Shown here piece by piece: positions 24,901 to 32,300 of a stretch of 64,000 nucleotides of DNA. Every line of letters begins with the position of its first letter. Position 1 is the stretch's first letter. The stretch comes from Sisyra terminalis (lineage: Eukaryota > Arthropoda > Insecta > Neuroptera > Sisyridae). The stretch is from NCBI GenBank assembly GCA_958496175.1, contig OY292278.1, positions 23,994,001-24,058,000 on the forward strand, given 5' to 3'. A program made the translations under genes and the position numbers. The notes under the pieces are model-generated. The model had not been told where the DNA came from. It saw only the letters and a program-made list of their open reading frames with translations, and made no database searches.

Positions 24901-26112
24901 CATTATTGATACATTTTTTTCCTTTATTGTTATTTACCATCACTCTATAACATCTTCAGCAGTTCTGGAATTGATAAAAATCAGTAAATCGAGAAATATC
25001 AACAATTTGCTCGATATCAGGATCGAATCCAGCATATATGGTATTAGTTTTGGAATGGCCACTTTGACCACTTGGCCATCAGCATGCTTTATTGTTACAG
25101 TAATATAAATTAGAAAGAGTTGTGAAAGATAAAGAAGTCAACCTTAAGCTTAAAAAATTGCGCGCACTAAATTAAATATACGCGAACTATTGCAACAGAA
25201 AATGTTATGTTAGTTATAACATTTTATTACTTTTTCAGAGCCTGCGTTAACCAAACAATAGCACCCGATTCAGTTAGTGCTTTCTTTGTCGATTGTGGTT
25301 TATATATTGTACTAAAAATCTCACAACTCCAACCATTACCTCCGAAATTCGAAGATTTTCCATTTCAAGTGGTCAAAGCCCGTCTTCATGGTAAGCAAAG
25401 TTTAAAGTTCATTGAACTAAATTATTAACAGTTAAGTTTTCCTGTAACTTTTTCAATGTTATTTTGGCTCAAGTCTTTTTAGCACACCCACAATCTGACA
25501 ACGTTGCATTTTCGATTTTGTTTTTAATTTAATTCGCGATTAAATCGGTCCATAATGAAAATTTTGCCACAAAAGAGAGAGTTATACCATATTAGAACTG
25601 AATTAACAAAAATATCGCGAATAGAATAAAAAAGAAAATCGAAAATGAAACGTTGCCAGATTGTGGGTGTTATTTTCCTCACTTATTTTTTTTATTATTA
25701 ATGAATGTAGAATTTGTGTATCGTCGGCTTTTATGTAACCAAGCACATCCTTCTCATCTTTTAATTTTGAAATTTGTGATTTTCTTACATTTAACCATAA
25801 GTCAATCAAGATTGTATTGGAATAACATTGAAATGATGTATACACGATTTTTACTAAATTGAAATAACTTTATATTCTATAGGTGTAAAGGCACATAAAA
25901 GCAATAAATGGCGAATGGAAGATTGCAAAATGTTTCAAGATCTGGTAGAGGGTAAACAATTTGTATCTGTTATAAAAGAAAAAAGTAAAGATGAACTTCA
26001 TACATCCGATATGCTCTTGTCCGTAGTTTTAATTGATACATCCACAGATGATGACATATACATTCATAATCTATTAATTGAAAAAGGAATTGCAGTTGCT
26101 TCGACAATGTAG
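3166..26112 (+). CDS. Tdrd7: TDRD7/Tapas-like LOTUS-Tudor protein, 20 exons
   Basis: Exons: 3166-3262, 3332-3545, 6524-6671, 8154-8399, 8530-8709, 11165-11413, 11471-11629, 11921-12024, 12327-12555, 12611-12814, 21422-21505, 21567-21767, 21823-22277, 22334-22496, 22557-22762, 23625-23725, 23781-23884, 23942-24105, 25239-25390, 25883-26112 (TAG). The frame is continuous over all junctions and gives 3690 nt, 1229 aa (human TDRD7 is about 1100). Residues 1-90 form an N-terminal LOTUS/OST-HTH domain (FQKLGF, MVDVLGD). A Ser/Asn-rich linker follows. Residues about 415-465 look like a double-stranded-RNA-binding fold, and 467-542 form a second LOTUS (YGERLPDKWL). Three extended Tudor repeats lie at about 565-715, 795-925 and 1020-1190; only the second keeps the FIDYGN core. 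By family knowledge this is a nuage/germ-granule scaffold for Vasa and Piwi-pathway proteins that silences transposons. Start: first ATG in frame with the LOTUS domain. Weak splice sites are the GTTAGT donors of exons 8 and 16 and the GTACTA donor of exon 6. Function is inferred from domains. Confidence 0.87.
3793..3880. repeat. hAT-like terminal fragment
   Basis: Begins CAGGGGTCGCCAAAGTGG, a typical hAT-type terminal motif (CAGGGGT). No matching opposite end or target duplication was found, so this is probably one end of a broken element in intron 2. Confidence 0.35.
3884..4145. repeat. MITE related to the 53.3-kb Harbinger-like MITE
   Basis: Shares with 53327-53581 the block GTCGAGCAAAGCCTCACAAAATC-like, the AAGCACAGATT block and the end TAATTAATGGATATCCCC. 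The left end is degraded. Lies in intron 2 of the Tudor gene. Confidence 0.6.
4150..4535. mobile_element. hAT-like MITE (CAGGGGTG termini)
   Basis: Starts CAGGGGTGCCAAACTC and ends GAGTTTGACACCCCTG, a perfect-length inverted pair differing at one position. No ORF. No 8-bp target duplication is visible; the left flank abuts another MITE, so the flank may have been replaced. About 386 bp. Confidence 0.7.
4622..5660. repeat. interspersed LINE/SINE-like repeat
   Basis: Starts with CTAGCTGATCCCCGCAACTT and ends with the motif TCGGTCAAGTAGTTTCGGAG followed by CAAACAAACAATC and an AT-rich end. This pair of boundary motifs is common in degraded insect non-LTR retroelement remnants (established knowledge; exact family not determined). 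No ORF survives. Encloses a tRNA-like segment at 5155-5219. Confidence 0.45.
5155..5219 (-). repeat. tRNA-like pol III head (SINE or tRNA relic)
   Basis: On the minus strand an A box TAGCGCATTCG (fits TRGCNNANNNG) is followed about 43 bases later by a B box GGTTCGAATCT. No full cloverleaf acceptor stem is evident, so it is a tRNA-derived SINE head or tRNA pseudogene rather than a working tRNA. It differs from the main SINE family of this window. Confidence 0.5.
5661..6523. other. rest of intron 2
   Basis: AT-rich DNA with no coding signal and no repeat I recognise; ends in the polypyrimidine tract and CAG acceptor of exon 3. Confidence 0.4.
6912..7997. mobile_element. non-autonomous hAT-like element with 8-bp TSD
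   Basis: Flanked by exact 8-bp direct repeats TGTATACA at 6904-6911 and 7998-8005, the hAT target length. Ends are inverted: TAACGTGACCAT at left, ATGGTCACGTTC at right. The right part has GCGGGACGTATGGTCACG, a motif seen in many hAT elements. No transposase remains. A second, palindromic element (7409-7850) is nested inside. All in intron 3 of the Tudor gene. Confidence 0.75.
7409..7850. mobile_element. long-TIR MITE nested in the hAT element
   Basis: Left arm runs from TAGGGTGTCCGTTATTTCC through CAGCGATCGCT to TTAAGCTCTTAATTT. The right arm is its near-perfect inverse, ending AACGGACACC. Arms are about 110 bp, separated by about 220 bp. No ORF. Confidence 0.75.
8935..9475. other. first part of intron 5
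   Basis: AT-rich, with short ORFs lacking any recognisable domain. Nothing supportable as a gene; the stretch precedes the palindromic cluster at 9.48-10.17 kb. Confidence 0.35.
9479..9665. repeat. degraded copy of the GGCGCC long-TIR MITE
   Basis: Left part has AAAGGTATTCCAA and ATATGTCAAGTTGTGCTGCCGCCG; right part has ACACTTGTGGTGACGCCACATC and GAAGGTATTC. These are diverged forms of the arms at 9810-10007 and 26642-26855. Confidence 0.6.
9665..10165. mobile_element. 500-bp palindromic foldback with nested MITE
   Basis: Outer arms: ATCAATTTGAGGTCCAGTAT...GAACGCGCTA (from 9684) pairs with TAGCGCGCTC...TATTGGACCTTAGATTGAT (to 10156), and continues through matching inner segments around AATATTGTTATTAACAATT. 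Inside lies a second inverted pair, 9810-10007: AGAAGGTATTTTAATCCTAC ... and its inverse, with TGGCGCCGCCACAAG arms. Either two elements nested at the symmetry centre or one element with composite arms. Confidence 0.7.
10611..10660. repeat. hAT-like terminus fragment
   Basis: CAAGGGTGGCCAACCCGTGG resembles a hAT-type end. No partner end was seen. The remainder of intron 5 (10660-11164) shows no other signal. Confidence 0.3.
11690..11875. repeat. short inverted-repeat element in intron 7
   Basis: TGAATGACGTCATAAG near 11695 pairs with CTTAATGACGTCATATC near 11823, both arms followed by an AATATTGTA-type block. Looks like a diverged small TIR element between exons 7 and 8 of the Tudor gene. 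Confidence 0.4.
12866..13089. mobile_element. hAT-like MITE, copy 1
   Basis: Starts CAGTGACTTGAACC and ends GGTTAAGCATCACTA (inverted). Flanked by ATTTAAAT and ATTTTAAT, an imperfect 8-bp duplication (7/8). Internal blocks (CAGTTTCATATGTGTATTCACCGAA, GTACACAAAATGAACAAAA) match the copy at 54333-54543. Confidence 0.7.
13291..13745 (-). mobile_element. Tc1-like transposon remnant
   Basis: Starts with ACAGTCCCTGGCC, like a Tc1-type terminus. On the minus strand 13740-13645 translates to LDLKPIENMWKLLKKKV and on to a stop, matching the conserved Tc1 transposase C-terminus (DLNPIENLW). The N-terminal half of the transposase is missing, so it is dead. Lies in intron 10 of the Tudor gene. Confidence 0.7.
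13840..13922. repeat. (TA)n microsatellite
   Basis: About 80 bases of almost uninterrupted alternating T and A, in intron 10. Likely variable in length and hard to assemble. Confidence 0.95.
14146..14190 (+). repeat. SINE tail fragment
   Basis: TCAATTTACGGGTTTTTATT followed by AACGCTCGAGTCACTAAA matches the conserved 3' body of the tRNA-derived SINE family; the tRNA head is absent. Confidence 0.5.
15910..15920. repeat. target-site duplication of Jockey (left)
   Basis: AGTGGATGTAT, repeated exactly at 20709-20719. The copy at 59394-60793 has CATGGATGTGG at the corresponding position, which confirms an empty-site context. Confidence 0.9.
16186..18861 (-). CDS. Jockey ORF2: AP endonuclease and reverse transcriptase
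   Basis: 891 aa. An APE-type endonuclease spans residues about 5-215: NANG (10-13), ISETHL with catalytic Glu37, GDFN (135-138) and the terminal SDH (210-212). The reverse transcriptase spans about 490-760: SYRPISLL (511-518), LDVSQAFDRVWH, GVPQGSVLGP (638-647) and the active-site FADD (668-671). No RNase H domain follows, which fits the Jockey clade. The ATG overlaps the ORF1 stop as ATGA (18858-18861), so translation likely depends on termination-reinitiation. Length is normal and all catalytic motifs are present; the protein should nick target DNA and prime reverse transcription from it. Confidence 0.93.
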   Translation of the reverse strand: MNSLSMVVWNANGVLQHKLELELFLVEHCINVALISETHLTSKNNLKVPGYTCYVNNSPYDKPRGGTAIIINSRIKHHPLNQQQLKTIQFTAVRIYCQKYKFNVASVYCPPNERPKGEDFSRLFQQLGERFIAAGDFNAKSPQWGSRLTTPRGRTLLKVINDYSLQCVSGGVPTYWPTNQKKIPDIIDFAICKNISSSRIDAKTVQELSSDHLPTIYKIYDSPPTSILNSLLLTNKTTDWNAYKVIFNSNFNENIRLKDKYDIEQAIAYLTDSINEAAMLSTRQSMKSRQNCSQSSLSFNKQIQRLLQEKRWAKKEWLKYRSPNTKKLLNQATKKLKCELQKHTNNAFQQLLANVDHTQCTDYSLWKLLKSTKKPVLANSPIRDPSGGWLITNHEKAEAFATHLEKIFTPNDAMDSTFVPISQVQNSSMCSRLKFKLSSLLKKVNDLQINKAPGYDLLSSKMIKELPIEGLRAILFIFNAILRLGHYPVVWKEAKVIMIPKPGKNVTNIDSYRPISLLPVLSKLLERLILDMIDPILTEKNIIPSHQFGFRAQHSTIEQVHRITNYISNALEKKKYCAGLFLDVSQAFDRVWHQGLLYKLVNILPTQLFNLLESYLTDRKFYVQWRDESSSKHKIAAGVPQGSVLGPTLYIVYTADIPLEQNILTATFADDTAILYAGPSPHITTRELQAHMNKINEWAKRWRIRLNETKTKLVTFTLRKNSCGPIKINEHCISNDVSVRYLGFHLDRRLNWKTHINKKVAQTTALHRRIAWMTGKKSPLNLSSKVMLYKAVIRPTWAYGVQLWSVAKPSNIEMIRRCQSKILRSFLGAGRYIRNDIIQRDLNVEDVIQFIKELTIRYVKRVEEHPNKLALGTLNEPPHKRLKRGHINVFL
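18858..20189 (-). CDS. Jockey ORF1: gag-like RNA-binding protein
   Basis: 443 aa. A variable N-terminus is followed by a PRE_C2HC-type region (about 190-275: DLSEKGYQVKSV, PMFRVEL) and three zinc knuckles: C284/C287/H292/C297, C303/C306/H310/C315 and C327/C330/H334/C341. This is the Jockey-type gag architecture, with only the first knuckle in strict CX2CX4HX4C spacing. It binds the element RNA to form the ribonucleoprotein. The C-terminal 60 residues (MLVSLMNGIQSLV...LEILERLSKK) look amphipathic and could be a coiled coil. The start is the first ATG after 519 bases of leader. Confidence 0.9.
   Translation of the reverse strand: MNPELEVPENDSQAIKKAKIDPDSNYVSTEAKTYTTKCGSQKLSDMDTTVENNSSHLIQTGLDRYITVASKRKRSPEMTNKGNPKGSSEKNQPSTTSIPTSNRFTPLISDISDKGIELKFRPPPIYIREPCSNSLVMGLKTLVGTSGFFVVDIKKGQIHETKVQPKQEAHYTQIVNWLDSVGKKYYTFQLKSEKGLRVIVKGIDHSVDPDEIKTDLSEKGYQVKSVFNIINRYRLPQPMFRVELTPEGSILKQGTTHPIYDVKYILHRRITVEEPYRRKSPVQCTNCQEFGHTKRYCRLMNVCVACGGMHPTSECKHDKQDATKKRCNNCNGPHTANYRGCPVYQKITDHTKKSQVGPRSTDPAVVQRGITKSNSEVRPNLTYAQITGGTKEDNHQQMPQQTDNIMKMLVSLMNGIQSLVTSIGGMQMLLAKQLEILERLSKK
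20680..20708 (-). promoter_or_regulatory. internal pol II promoter at the Jockey 5' end
   Basis: The element begins CAGT on the minus strand; the target duplication supplies a preceding T, giving an initiator-like TCAGTA. With the A at +1 (20707), positions +28 to +33 read GGACAG, five of six matches to the DPE consensus RGWYVT. This is the known layout of TATA-less promoters in insect LINEs of this group; activity is inferred. Confidence 0.55.
20709..20719. repeat. target-site duplication of Jockey (right)
   Basis: AGTGGATGTAT, identical to 15910-15920, immediately upstream of the element's 5' CAGT. Confidence 0.9.
21113..21246 (-). repeat. tRNA-derived SINE, copy 2
   Basis: The best preserved copy. 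On the minus strand the head reads GGTGGCCGAGTGGTTAAGG with B box GGGTTCGATTCTC, then GAGCAATATTTAATATTTTTC and TTATTAACCCTAGTCGG. The head closely follows a Leu/Ser tRNA D-arm. Intron 10 of the Tudor gene. Confidence 0.8.
22788..23591. mobile_element. TIR element in intron 15
   Basis: Left end ACTTGGACCATACAGTACAT and right end ATCTACAGTATGGTCTAAGT are inverted with few mismatches, and both arms later carry ATGACGTCATAT. A short TGATA occurs outside both ends and may be the target duplication. About 800 bp without coding capacity. Confidence 0.65.
24106..24957. other. first part of intron 18
   Basis: No recognised repeat. A minus-strand ORF (24509-24697, ending LHVYINLATWSD) has more varied composition than its surroundings but no family I know; it could be a relic of a mobile element. 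Confidence 0.3.
24958..25088 (-). repeat. tRNA-derived SINE, copy 3
   Basis: On the minus strand: TGGCCAAGTGGTCAAAGTGG, B box GATTCGATCCTG, then GAGCAAATTGTTGATATTTC and TCGATTTACTGATTTTTAT. Diverged from copy 2. Confidence 0.7.
25470..25675. mobile_element. 220-bp palindromic MITE, copy 1
   Basis: Left arm CACACCCACAATCTGACAAC then GTTGCATTTTCGATTTTG, with its inverse at right ending CGTTGCCAGATTGTGGGTGT. Belongs to a six-copy family (also near 37.9, 47.7, 50.2, 63.0 and 63.8 kb). Intron 19 of the Tudor gene. Confidence 0.75.
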
Positions 26113-26126
26113 ACACAAACCAAAAT

Positions 26127-26132
26127 AATAAA
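26127..26132 (+). terminator. polyadenylation signal of the Tdrd7-like gene
   Basis: AATAAA 15 bases after the TAG stop of the Tudor gene; a second candidate lies about 130 bases downstream. It is the first hexamer after the stop in a very AT-rich 3' region, so its use is not certain. Confidence 0.4.
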
Positions 26133-26641
26133 AAATAATCGCTAATTTATAATAAGTTACCATTTACATGTTATCTTCCAATTCTAGATGACTATACTCC
26201 ATAAAATCATTGAAATTTTATTTTTTCTAGCCATAAGAATGTAATTTCTTTTAAATAATTAATAAACATAATAAATTGCAAGCACAAAGCTTCAGCTCGA
26301 AAGTGAGAAACACGGTCTTAAACGACCGTATATTTATTTTATTATTTTAGCTTTAAGAAGTTTTTACATACTTTGTTTTTCGTTTTGTTTAACAATTTAT
26401 TATTTATTAATTATTTTAACTTTTTTGCAAAAATTCAATGAGGGCAGTAAGACTGTATATATTTGAAAGTTAAACAATTAATTTTATTTATATTTTTTAA
26501 TTTTTCAATGTGATTAATTTTTATTTTTTTTTTTGTTGAAATCAATAGGTTATTTGACTGTATTAAAATTATATATCAAATTGTTGTCATCCTAATAAAA
26601 GTTGATATAAACATTGTTGGTTACACCTAAGATAATATATA

Positions 26642-26855
26642 AGAAGTTATTCCAATTTTGTAATGCATGATAGGAAATGTGTCAAGCTATGGCGACGCCA
26701 CAAGTGTGTTTGGAATACTGATTTAGACCGAAATTATGTACTTTTATTTAAGGTAATTTAAATTAATACTCCAAACACACTTGCGGTGGAGCCACACAGC
26801 TTGATACATTTTCTATAATGCATTGTAAGATTGGAATACCTTCTTATATATTACC
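26642..26855. mobile_element. GGCGCC long-TIR MITE, copy at 26.6 kb
   Basis: Arms of about 75 bp: AATGCATGATAGGAAATGTG and ATGGCGACGCCACAAGTGTG at left; CACACTTGCGGTGGAGCCAC and the inverse of the first block at right. Same family as 9810-10007 and 9479-9665. Confidence 0.75.
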
Positions 26856-27765
26856 TTAGTTTCTCTGATAAAACAATAGTAAATAAAGCATATAATCCAT
26901 AGGATTATAAATATAACATTCAACCATTCTCAGTATGGTTTGCCTAAGATATCAGACTTACAATGATGTCAATATCCTAAAATTATTACAACAAAGCACA
27001 AAGCAGTCCAATAGTCTATTGTTCAATGTAGTAACTAGACACGAAATGAAAGAAGATTTTAATATTTTGCTCATTCTTAAAACTTAAAGTGTATATTTTT
27101 ATAAAGAAGTTGGATGGGAAAAAATATTTGACTACTATAATAAATTAATCGAAAGAAAAAAATGGGAAGTATTTTTAATAAAAATGTTTATTTTTTTTTA
27201 ATTTTGATATTTCTGAATTATTTTTAGAGTTAAAATATCAATAAATTTAATTTAGAAGCTAAAATTAGGTGTTGCAAAGAATTCATATATGCTCATTATA
27301 AAGTGGTTATAAATCTTCTTTACTTTGTTTCCTTACTTGTGTACCTTATTTTCAAGACTGTATGATTTAAATTAAAAATAATCATTTATTTAAGGAAAAA
27401 GTTAATAAATAATAATTAATTGGTATTAATATTCATTCCAAATTTTAAAGAATTATTTAGCTATGTTTTGACGAGAATGTTTTAGTTGAAACTTATAAAA
27501 ATGTCAACCTTTCTCATTTATCTTTATACATTTTGTATCGTATTGTTGGTTCAAATATATTCAATAAATTTTATTTGAGTTAATAACGTACTTTTGAATT
27601 GTAATTTGTTTACCTTTTAAACCTATTTTAACAAGAAATTAAAAAAAAACCCTGGAAGTTTGAGAAGGTTTTACCTTAAAATATACGATTGGAAAGTTGG
27701 AACTTCCGATTGATTTTATAGTTCCAACTCAGAAATTTTGAAATCGAAGAGTATTTTTCATACGG
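26856..27765. other. intergenic AT-rich DNA
   Basis: Between the end of the Tudor gene and the LINE remnants. No ORF with a recognisable domain, no clear repeat. Confidence 0.4.
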
Positions 27766-27875
27766 TTCACAGGACGAGGTTTGGAAAGTCCCAATACGGT
27801 AGCCTTAGGCTTATTGTGTTCCTTGGGTCCCTATCCACAATATGGAGAAACACTACCGGATAAAAACACAGTAAC

Positions 27876-28260
27876 ATGATTATGGGAAAACCATCCATGA
27901 ACTTTACTACTGAAATACTTGATCTTACAAGAAACCAAGTGGTAACAGGTCTAATAACCGGCCCCTGCGAACTGAAGAAACATCTGCACACAATTGAATT
28001 ACATGGGGGTGATCCACGATGCAAATTCTGCCATGCAAAGGACAAAATTGCGTTTTACGTGCTGTAAGAATGCGATGCTCGGAATAAATGGAGACATGAA
28101 GAACTAGGGATAACAAACCCTGGAACTGAAATAGTCGGAAAACATCTCGGACGACGGTTGCTGAGGTTCGCTCAGTTACTTGGTCTTAACTAAGTGAAGT
28201 AGGGACTTAAGAAAAACAATAAGCCTTGTGGCTCCACTAACCTCATCCTGGAAATCCAAT
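27876..28260 (+). pseudogene. LINE RNase H / C-terminal remnant, copy 1
   Basis: Translates to a stretch with LTRNQVVTGLITGPCELKKH and CKFCHAKDKIAFYVL, a stop, then ECDARNKWRHEELG and a second stretch ending LLRFAQLLGLN. This is the RNase H-to-C-terminal region of a non-LTR retrotransposon (family motif: LTGH(C)xLxxHL...C..C...E...H.L.EC). Stop codons show it is dead. Confidence 0.6.
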
Positions 28261-28489
28261 TCAATAAAAAGAAAATGATTAGGATACTGGCACCCACAGA
28301 CAATTTTCTAGAGAGGAATATTTTTGGTAATTTTTTAATGTAGTTTTAAATTTATTGTAGCGGATTTGTATGACGAATGAACGGACAGGGCATTGTATTA
28401 ATGAAGGATATAATGTAACAATAAACGTCCTTTTGCTTCAAAAAAATTTTTTTTCTTTCAACTACAAACTTTTTCCGGGGGGGAGGGCG

Positions 28490-28740
28490 CAGGCGTTCAC
28501 GGATGCAAAAAATATGATCTTAGAAAATGAAGCAAACCTCATCCTGGAAACAGGGATAACAAACCCTGGAATTGAAATTATCGAAAAACACCTACTACGC
28601 TGGTTGCTGAGGTTAGCCCAGCTACTGGGTCTTAACTAGGTGAAATAGGGACCCTGGAAACACAATAAGCCCTAAAACTGTAGTGTTGAGGCTCAATTAA
28701 TCTCATTCGAAAGATCCCAACTAAATAAATGAGAATAATA
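28490..28740 (+). pseudogene. LINE C-terminal remnant, copy 2
   Basis: Repeats the last part of copy 1: GITNPGIEIIEKHLLRWLLR then LAQLLGLN and a stop, followed by a diverged copy of the same 3' sequence (ACACAATAAGCC). Either a second truncated insertion of the same family or a local duplication. Confidence 0.55.
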
Positions 28741-29300
28741 ATTGTTTTCAAAAACCAAGTAATTTTTAAATACATATAATTTCCCGATAAATAATTGATT
28801 TATTTTATTTATTTTTCGAATTTGTAGAATAGCAGTTATAATTTGCATGGAAATAAATTGCTGTGATAAATATTGTAATGAAAGAAATAAAAAATATAAA
28901 AAAATACTATATATTAATAATTTATTTTTATTACATGTTTTTATTTTTAACTAGTTTGAAATAACTAAGCATATATTATTATAACTTCAATTTGTTTTGT
29001 GATAATTGAGACTTAGATAATTCATTCATAAGTTCATAAATTGATTTTCTTAAAAAAAATGTAGAGCAGTTTACATTACTTAAAAAATCATTACAATTTT
29101 TATTGGTACTGAAGAGGAAGAATTCTAGAATGTATGAACTATTCATGATGCCAACTGAGGATGAATTGTCTGAGGATCAATTATCGATGTACTATAAGAC
29201 CTACAATACAACTTCAGGTATATGCTCAATATTTTGAAAATATATGTGTGAATTTAAAATTTTATTTGCAAATGTTTTTTTAAAGTAAAATTAACTTTTT
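28741..29300. other. intergenic region 3' of the JHBP-like gene
   Basis: AT-rich. Contains the 3' end of the minus-strand gene; no other gene or repeat seen. Confidence 0.35.
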
Positions 29301-32300
29301 TTAAAAATTGAATCCATTTTTTTGGACATCGTCTAGATAATGTAAATTTTCTCGAGCCATTTGATCTAGATTTGTTTTATTCAAAATGCGTTGAATCCTA
29401 GTTGTAATGGGTCCTTCAAGAGCATCCATTATTTGATACCGCAATAAATTGGGTAAAATATTGACTAAAAATTCGATTATATAGTCGACTGTTCCAGCTC
29501 CATTGAAACGAATTTGAATATTCCCCAGTTCCAATTGAAGATCTTCCAAAATTGGATGCTGTCGTGTATCAACTGATTGCTTTATTGCTGTTTTGACCTA
29601 AAAATTAGAAATTTTTCCATAACTCCACTCCTTTGTTTCAATTTCTACTCACTTTAAAATGTTCAACAGAAAATGTGAACGTTCCAGCACGAGATAAAAC
29701 TCCTCCAACAACGCCTACTTCCCAGTGACTTGTTCCTTTTAATCTTTGCGTTCCCACATCGAATATAGCGAGAATTGTTCCATTAATTATCTCAATTGTA
29801 ATGTTTCCATTTCGATAAAAACCACTCAAACCAGTCACCCAAGTGTTCGACAAAGTAACATCAAACAACCCAATCTATTGGAAAAAAATGCTGATATGAA
29901 ATAAAGTTTCGCAACTTATCACTTGTGCATAACTAGATACTTTTTTATATACTGTACTGAAAACCCATCTTACGGGTTCAAAGGATTGAAGGGATAATGA
30001 TCGAGAATGGCTACAAATGTTAAAAAATGGTGAGATAGATAATCGAAAGGTGGGACACAATGATTTAAATTCTCGATAATCCTTCATAAGGATGAATGAT
30101 TAGTAAATGTTCCCTATCAAACAAAGGCGTTTAGAAGCATTATGAAATTATTACATTTAAAATGCCTTTAACAACTTTAAATGACTTAACATGGGTTTTT
30201 TGTATGTATGAAATGCTTTTTTTTAATTCTTACGATTAAAATATAGTCACGATAATGTATTTATAGCTAGTCATTAATATTTATTAAAAAAGGTATTTTG
30301 AAATCATTACATTTAATGATAGCAAAAAGTAGCAAAACTTTTAACTACTTTAAACGACTTCTGATGGATTTTTTGAACATTTAAAATGCCTTTAAATGTC
30401 ATTTTGCTAACATTTCAAAATGGTGGAAATGCAACTGTAATATTAAGTGAACGCTAAGAAATCATGAGATAGAAGAATATATTTTCTTTGTTATACTCTA
30501 TCAAGAGCTGCCAATTTGATTTTTGGAAGATGGAGTTGGGTGGAGTCGTTAATAATGAATTGAGATTTTAATTTAAGATAAAAGTGTAGACAATAAAAAT
30601 TAAAATGGCGTTTTCTAGAAAGCGAAAGTTCTTGAAACGGGTCTGGTATCTTATATAAGGAGGTTGATAGCCAGGTGCAGTTCAGTAAGAAAAGTACAGT
30701 ACAGTTTTGTATACGTACCGAATTGAAAAATTAAAATAAACCAAATCGATAACAGTTAATTTAACTATTGATGCATTGAAAATAAATGTGTGTAGATTTA
30801 TTAATATAAATAAAACGTGTGTATAACACAAATTATTGTTATATGCTTTTAACACAAATCCAACGAACCCAGTCAACGTAAATAGTAAAAACCTAACAAT
30901 ATTAATCAAATGAATTTTCAAAGATTTTGAACCAAAAATGACGATCAACCCTTATTTATTTACCCCAATTTATCCAAAAAATTTGTATACCAGATAACCA
31001 CTATTTATGTAGATGCACATATTAATTTATACATACCGTATGATTATAATCATCAATTTTATATGGATCATATCCTCGATCTCGTACAAATTTCCGCGCC
31101 TCAGCGATAGCCATATCAAATGGTGAAATTGAATTGGGAAATGTATAATCTAATTTAGCGATTTGTTGGTTCAAATTTCCACGAATATTTGTGTTAGCCT
31201 GATTTAATATAAATGGTTTGATTGAATCAAACAAAAAGGTTCCTACTGAGTTGATAATTCCCTAAAAAAAGTAAAAAAATAGAATTAATTCGATTATAAT
31301 TTAGAAATGATTTGATTTATACTTGGAACAAACTGCCCATAAATCCTAAGTTTTCAAAGTTCATTTCAATTCGCTCGAACTGGCAATCCATGGCAATGTC
31401 TTGAAGGGTGAGTCTTCCACCCCGTTCTACAGCTAAATTTCCAATTGCTTTAACGTTAACTCCGTATAGGCGTACTGTAAAAGGTCCAGCAGATCGACTG
31501 AACCACGTAGACATAGTATAAGATCCATTTACCAACAATGTTTCAATTCTTAAGCCCGATTCTGCCTAAAAATAATTCAATTATTTTCAAGTTGACCCCA
31601 AAGAAAAGGAACTGTTAAAATCCTTTGAATTGCTTATTATTAGTGTTAACGTGTTACATTGAATTCCGTAGACTGATCGGATTAGACGTTATGGGCGTAT
31701 TTAGAATTTAGAATGCCTATGTCCAAAAATAAAGATGTCTCATTTTTATATTTTTTTTAAAAAAAGTATATGAAAAAATAAAATTTTCTTGTTAGCGACT
31801 GAGGCAGAAGCTACATTGGCTATATCGTAGTTACCTAGTATCATAGGTTCTTCTTTAATCTCCTAGTGCAATCCCTGTTAAAAAAACATTTAGAGGCATT
31901 TTGAAATCATTATATTTAAAATGCTTTTAAATGCCTTTTTTTAACAGAGAGCAGTCTAGACAATCTAAATATTTTTTCTCAGAAAATATTAGGTAGCCCA
32001 CCTGCATTTTCGCTAAATCCAAATTCACGTGTGTAATACGAAACTTGGATATTCCATGAGCTTCAATCTCCTTAAAATTTATCGTCGTAACACTGAAGGA
32101 GTGTTTCATATCAGGAACTTTCATAGGATCAGGAATATCAATCACTGGGACTCCTACAGGATCCGTAAGTTGATAATGCTCAAGAACCTTGATTGCGATT
32201 TCGCTCCATTTTGTTTCGATTTCATTTGCCGTTAAGTTACTATAATCTTTAAAAACAACCAAAAAATGTCTTAAATAGAAAAATTTCTTTTCCAAATCTC

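Noticed and set aside
30111..30410. Possible microRNA hairpins in the GGCATTT elements
   Set aside because: Foldbacks are short and the family is repeated at many loci; a tiny MITE is simpler. Small-RNA data would be needed to revive the idea.
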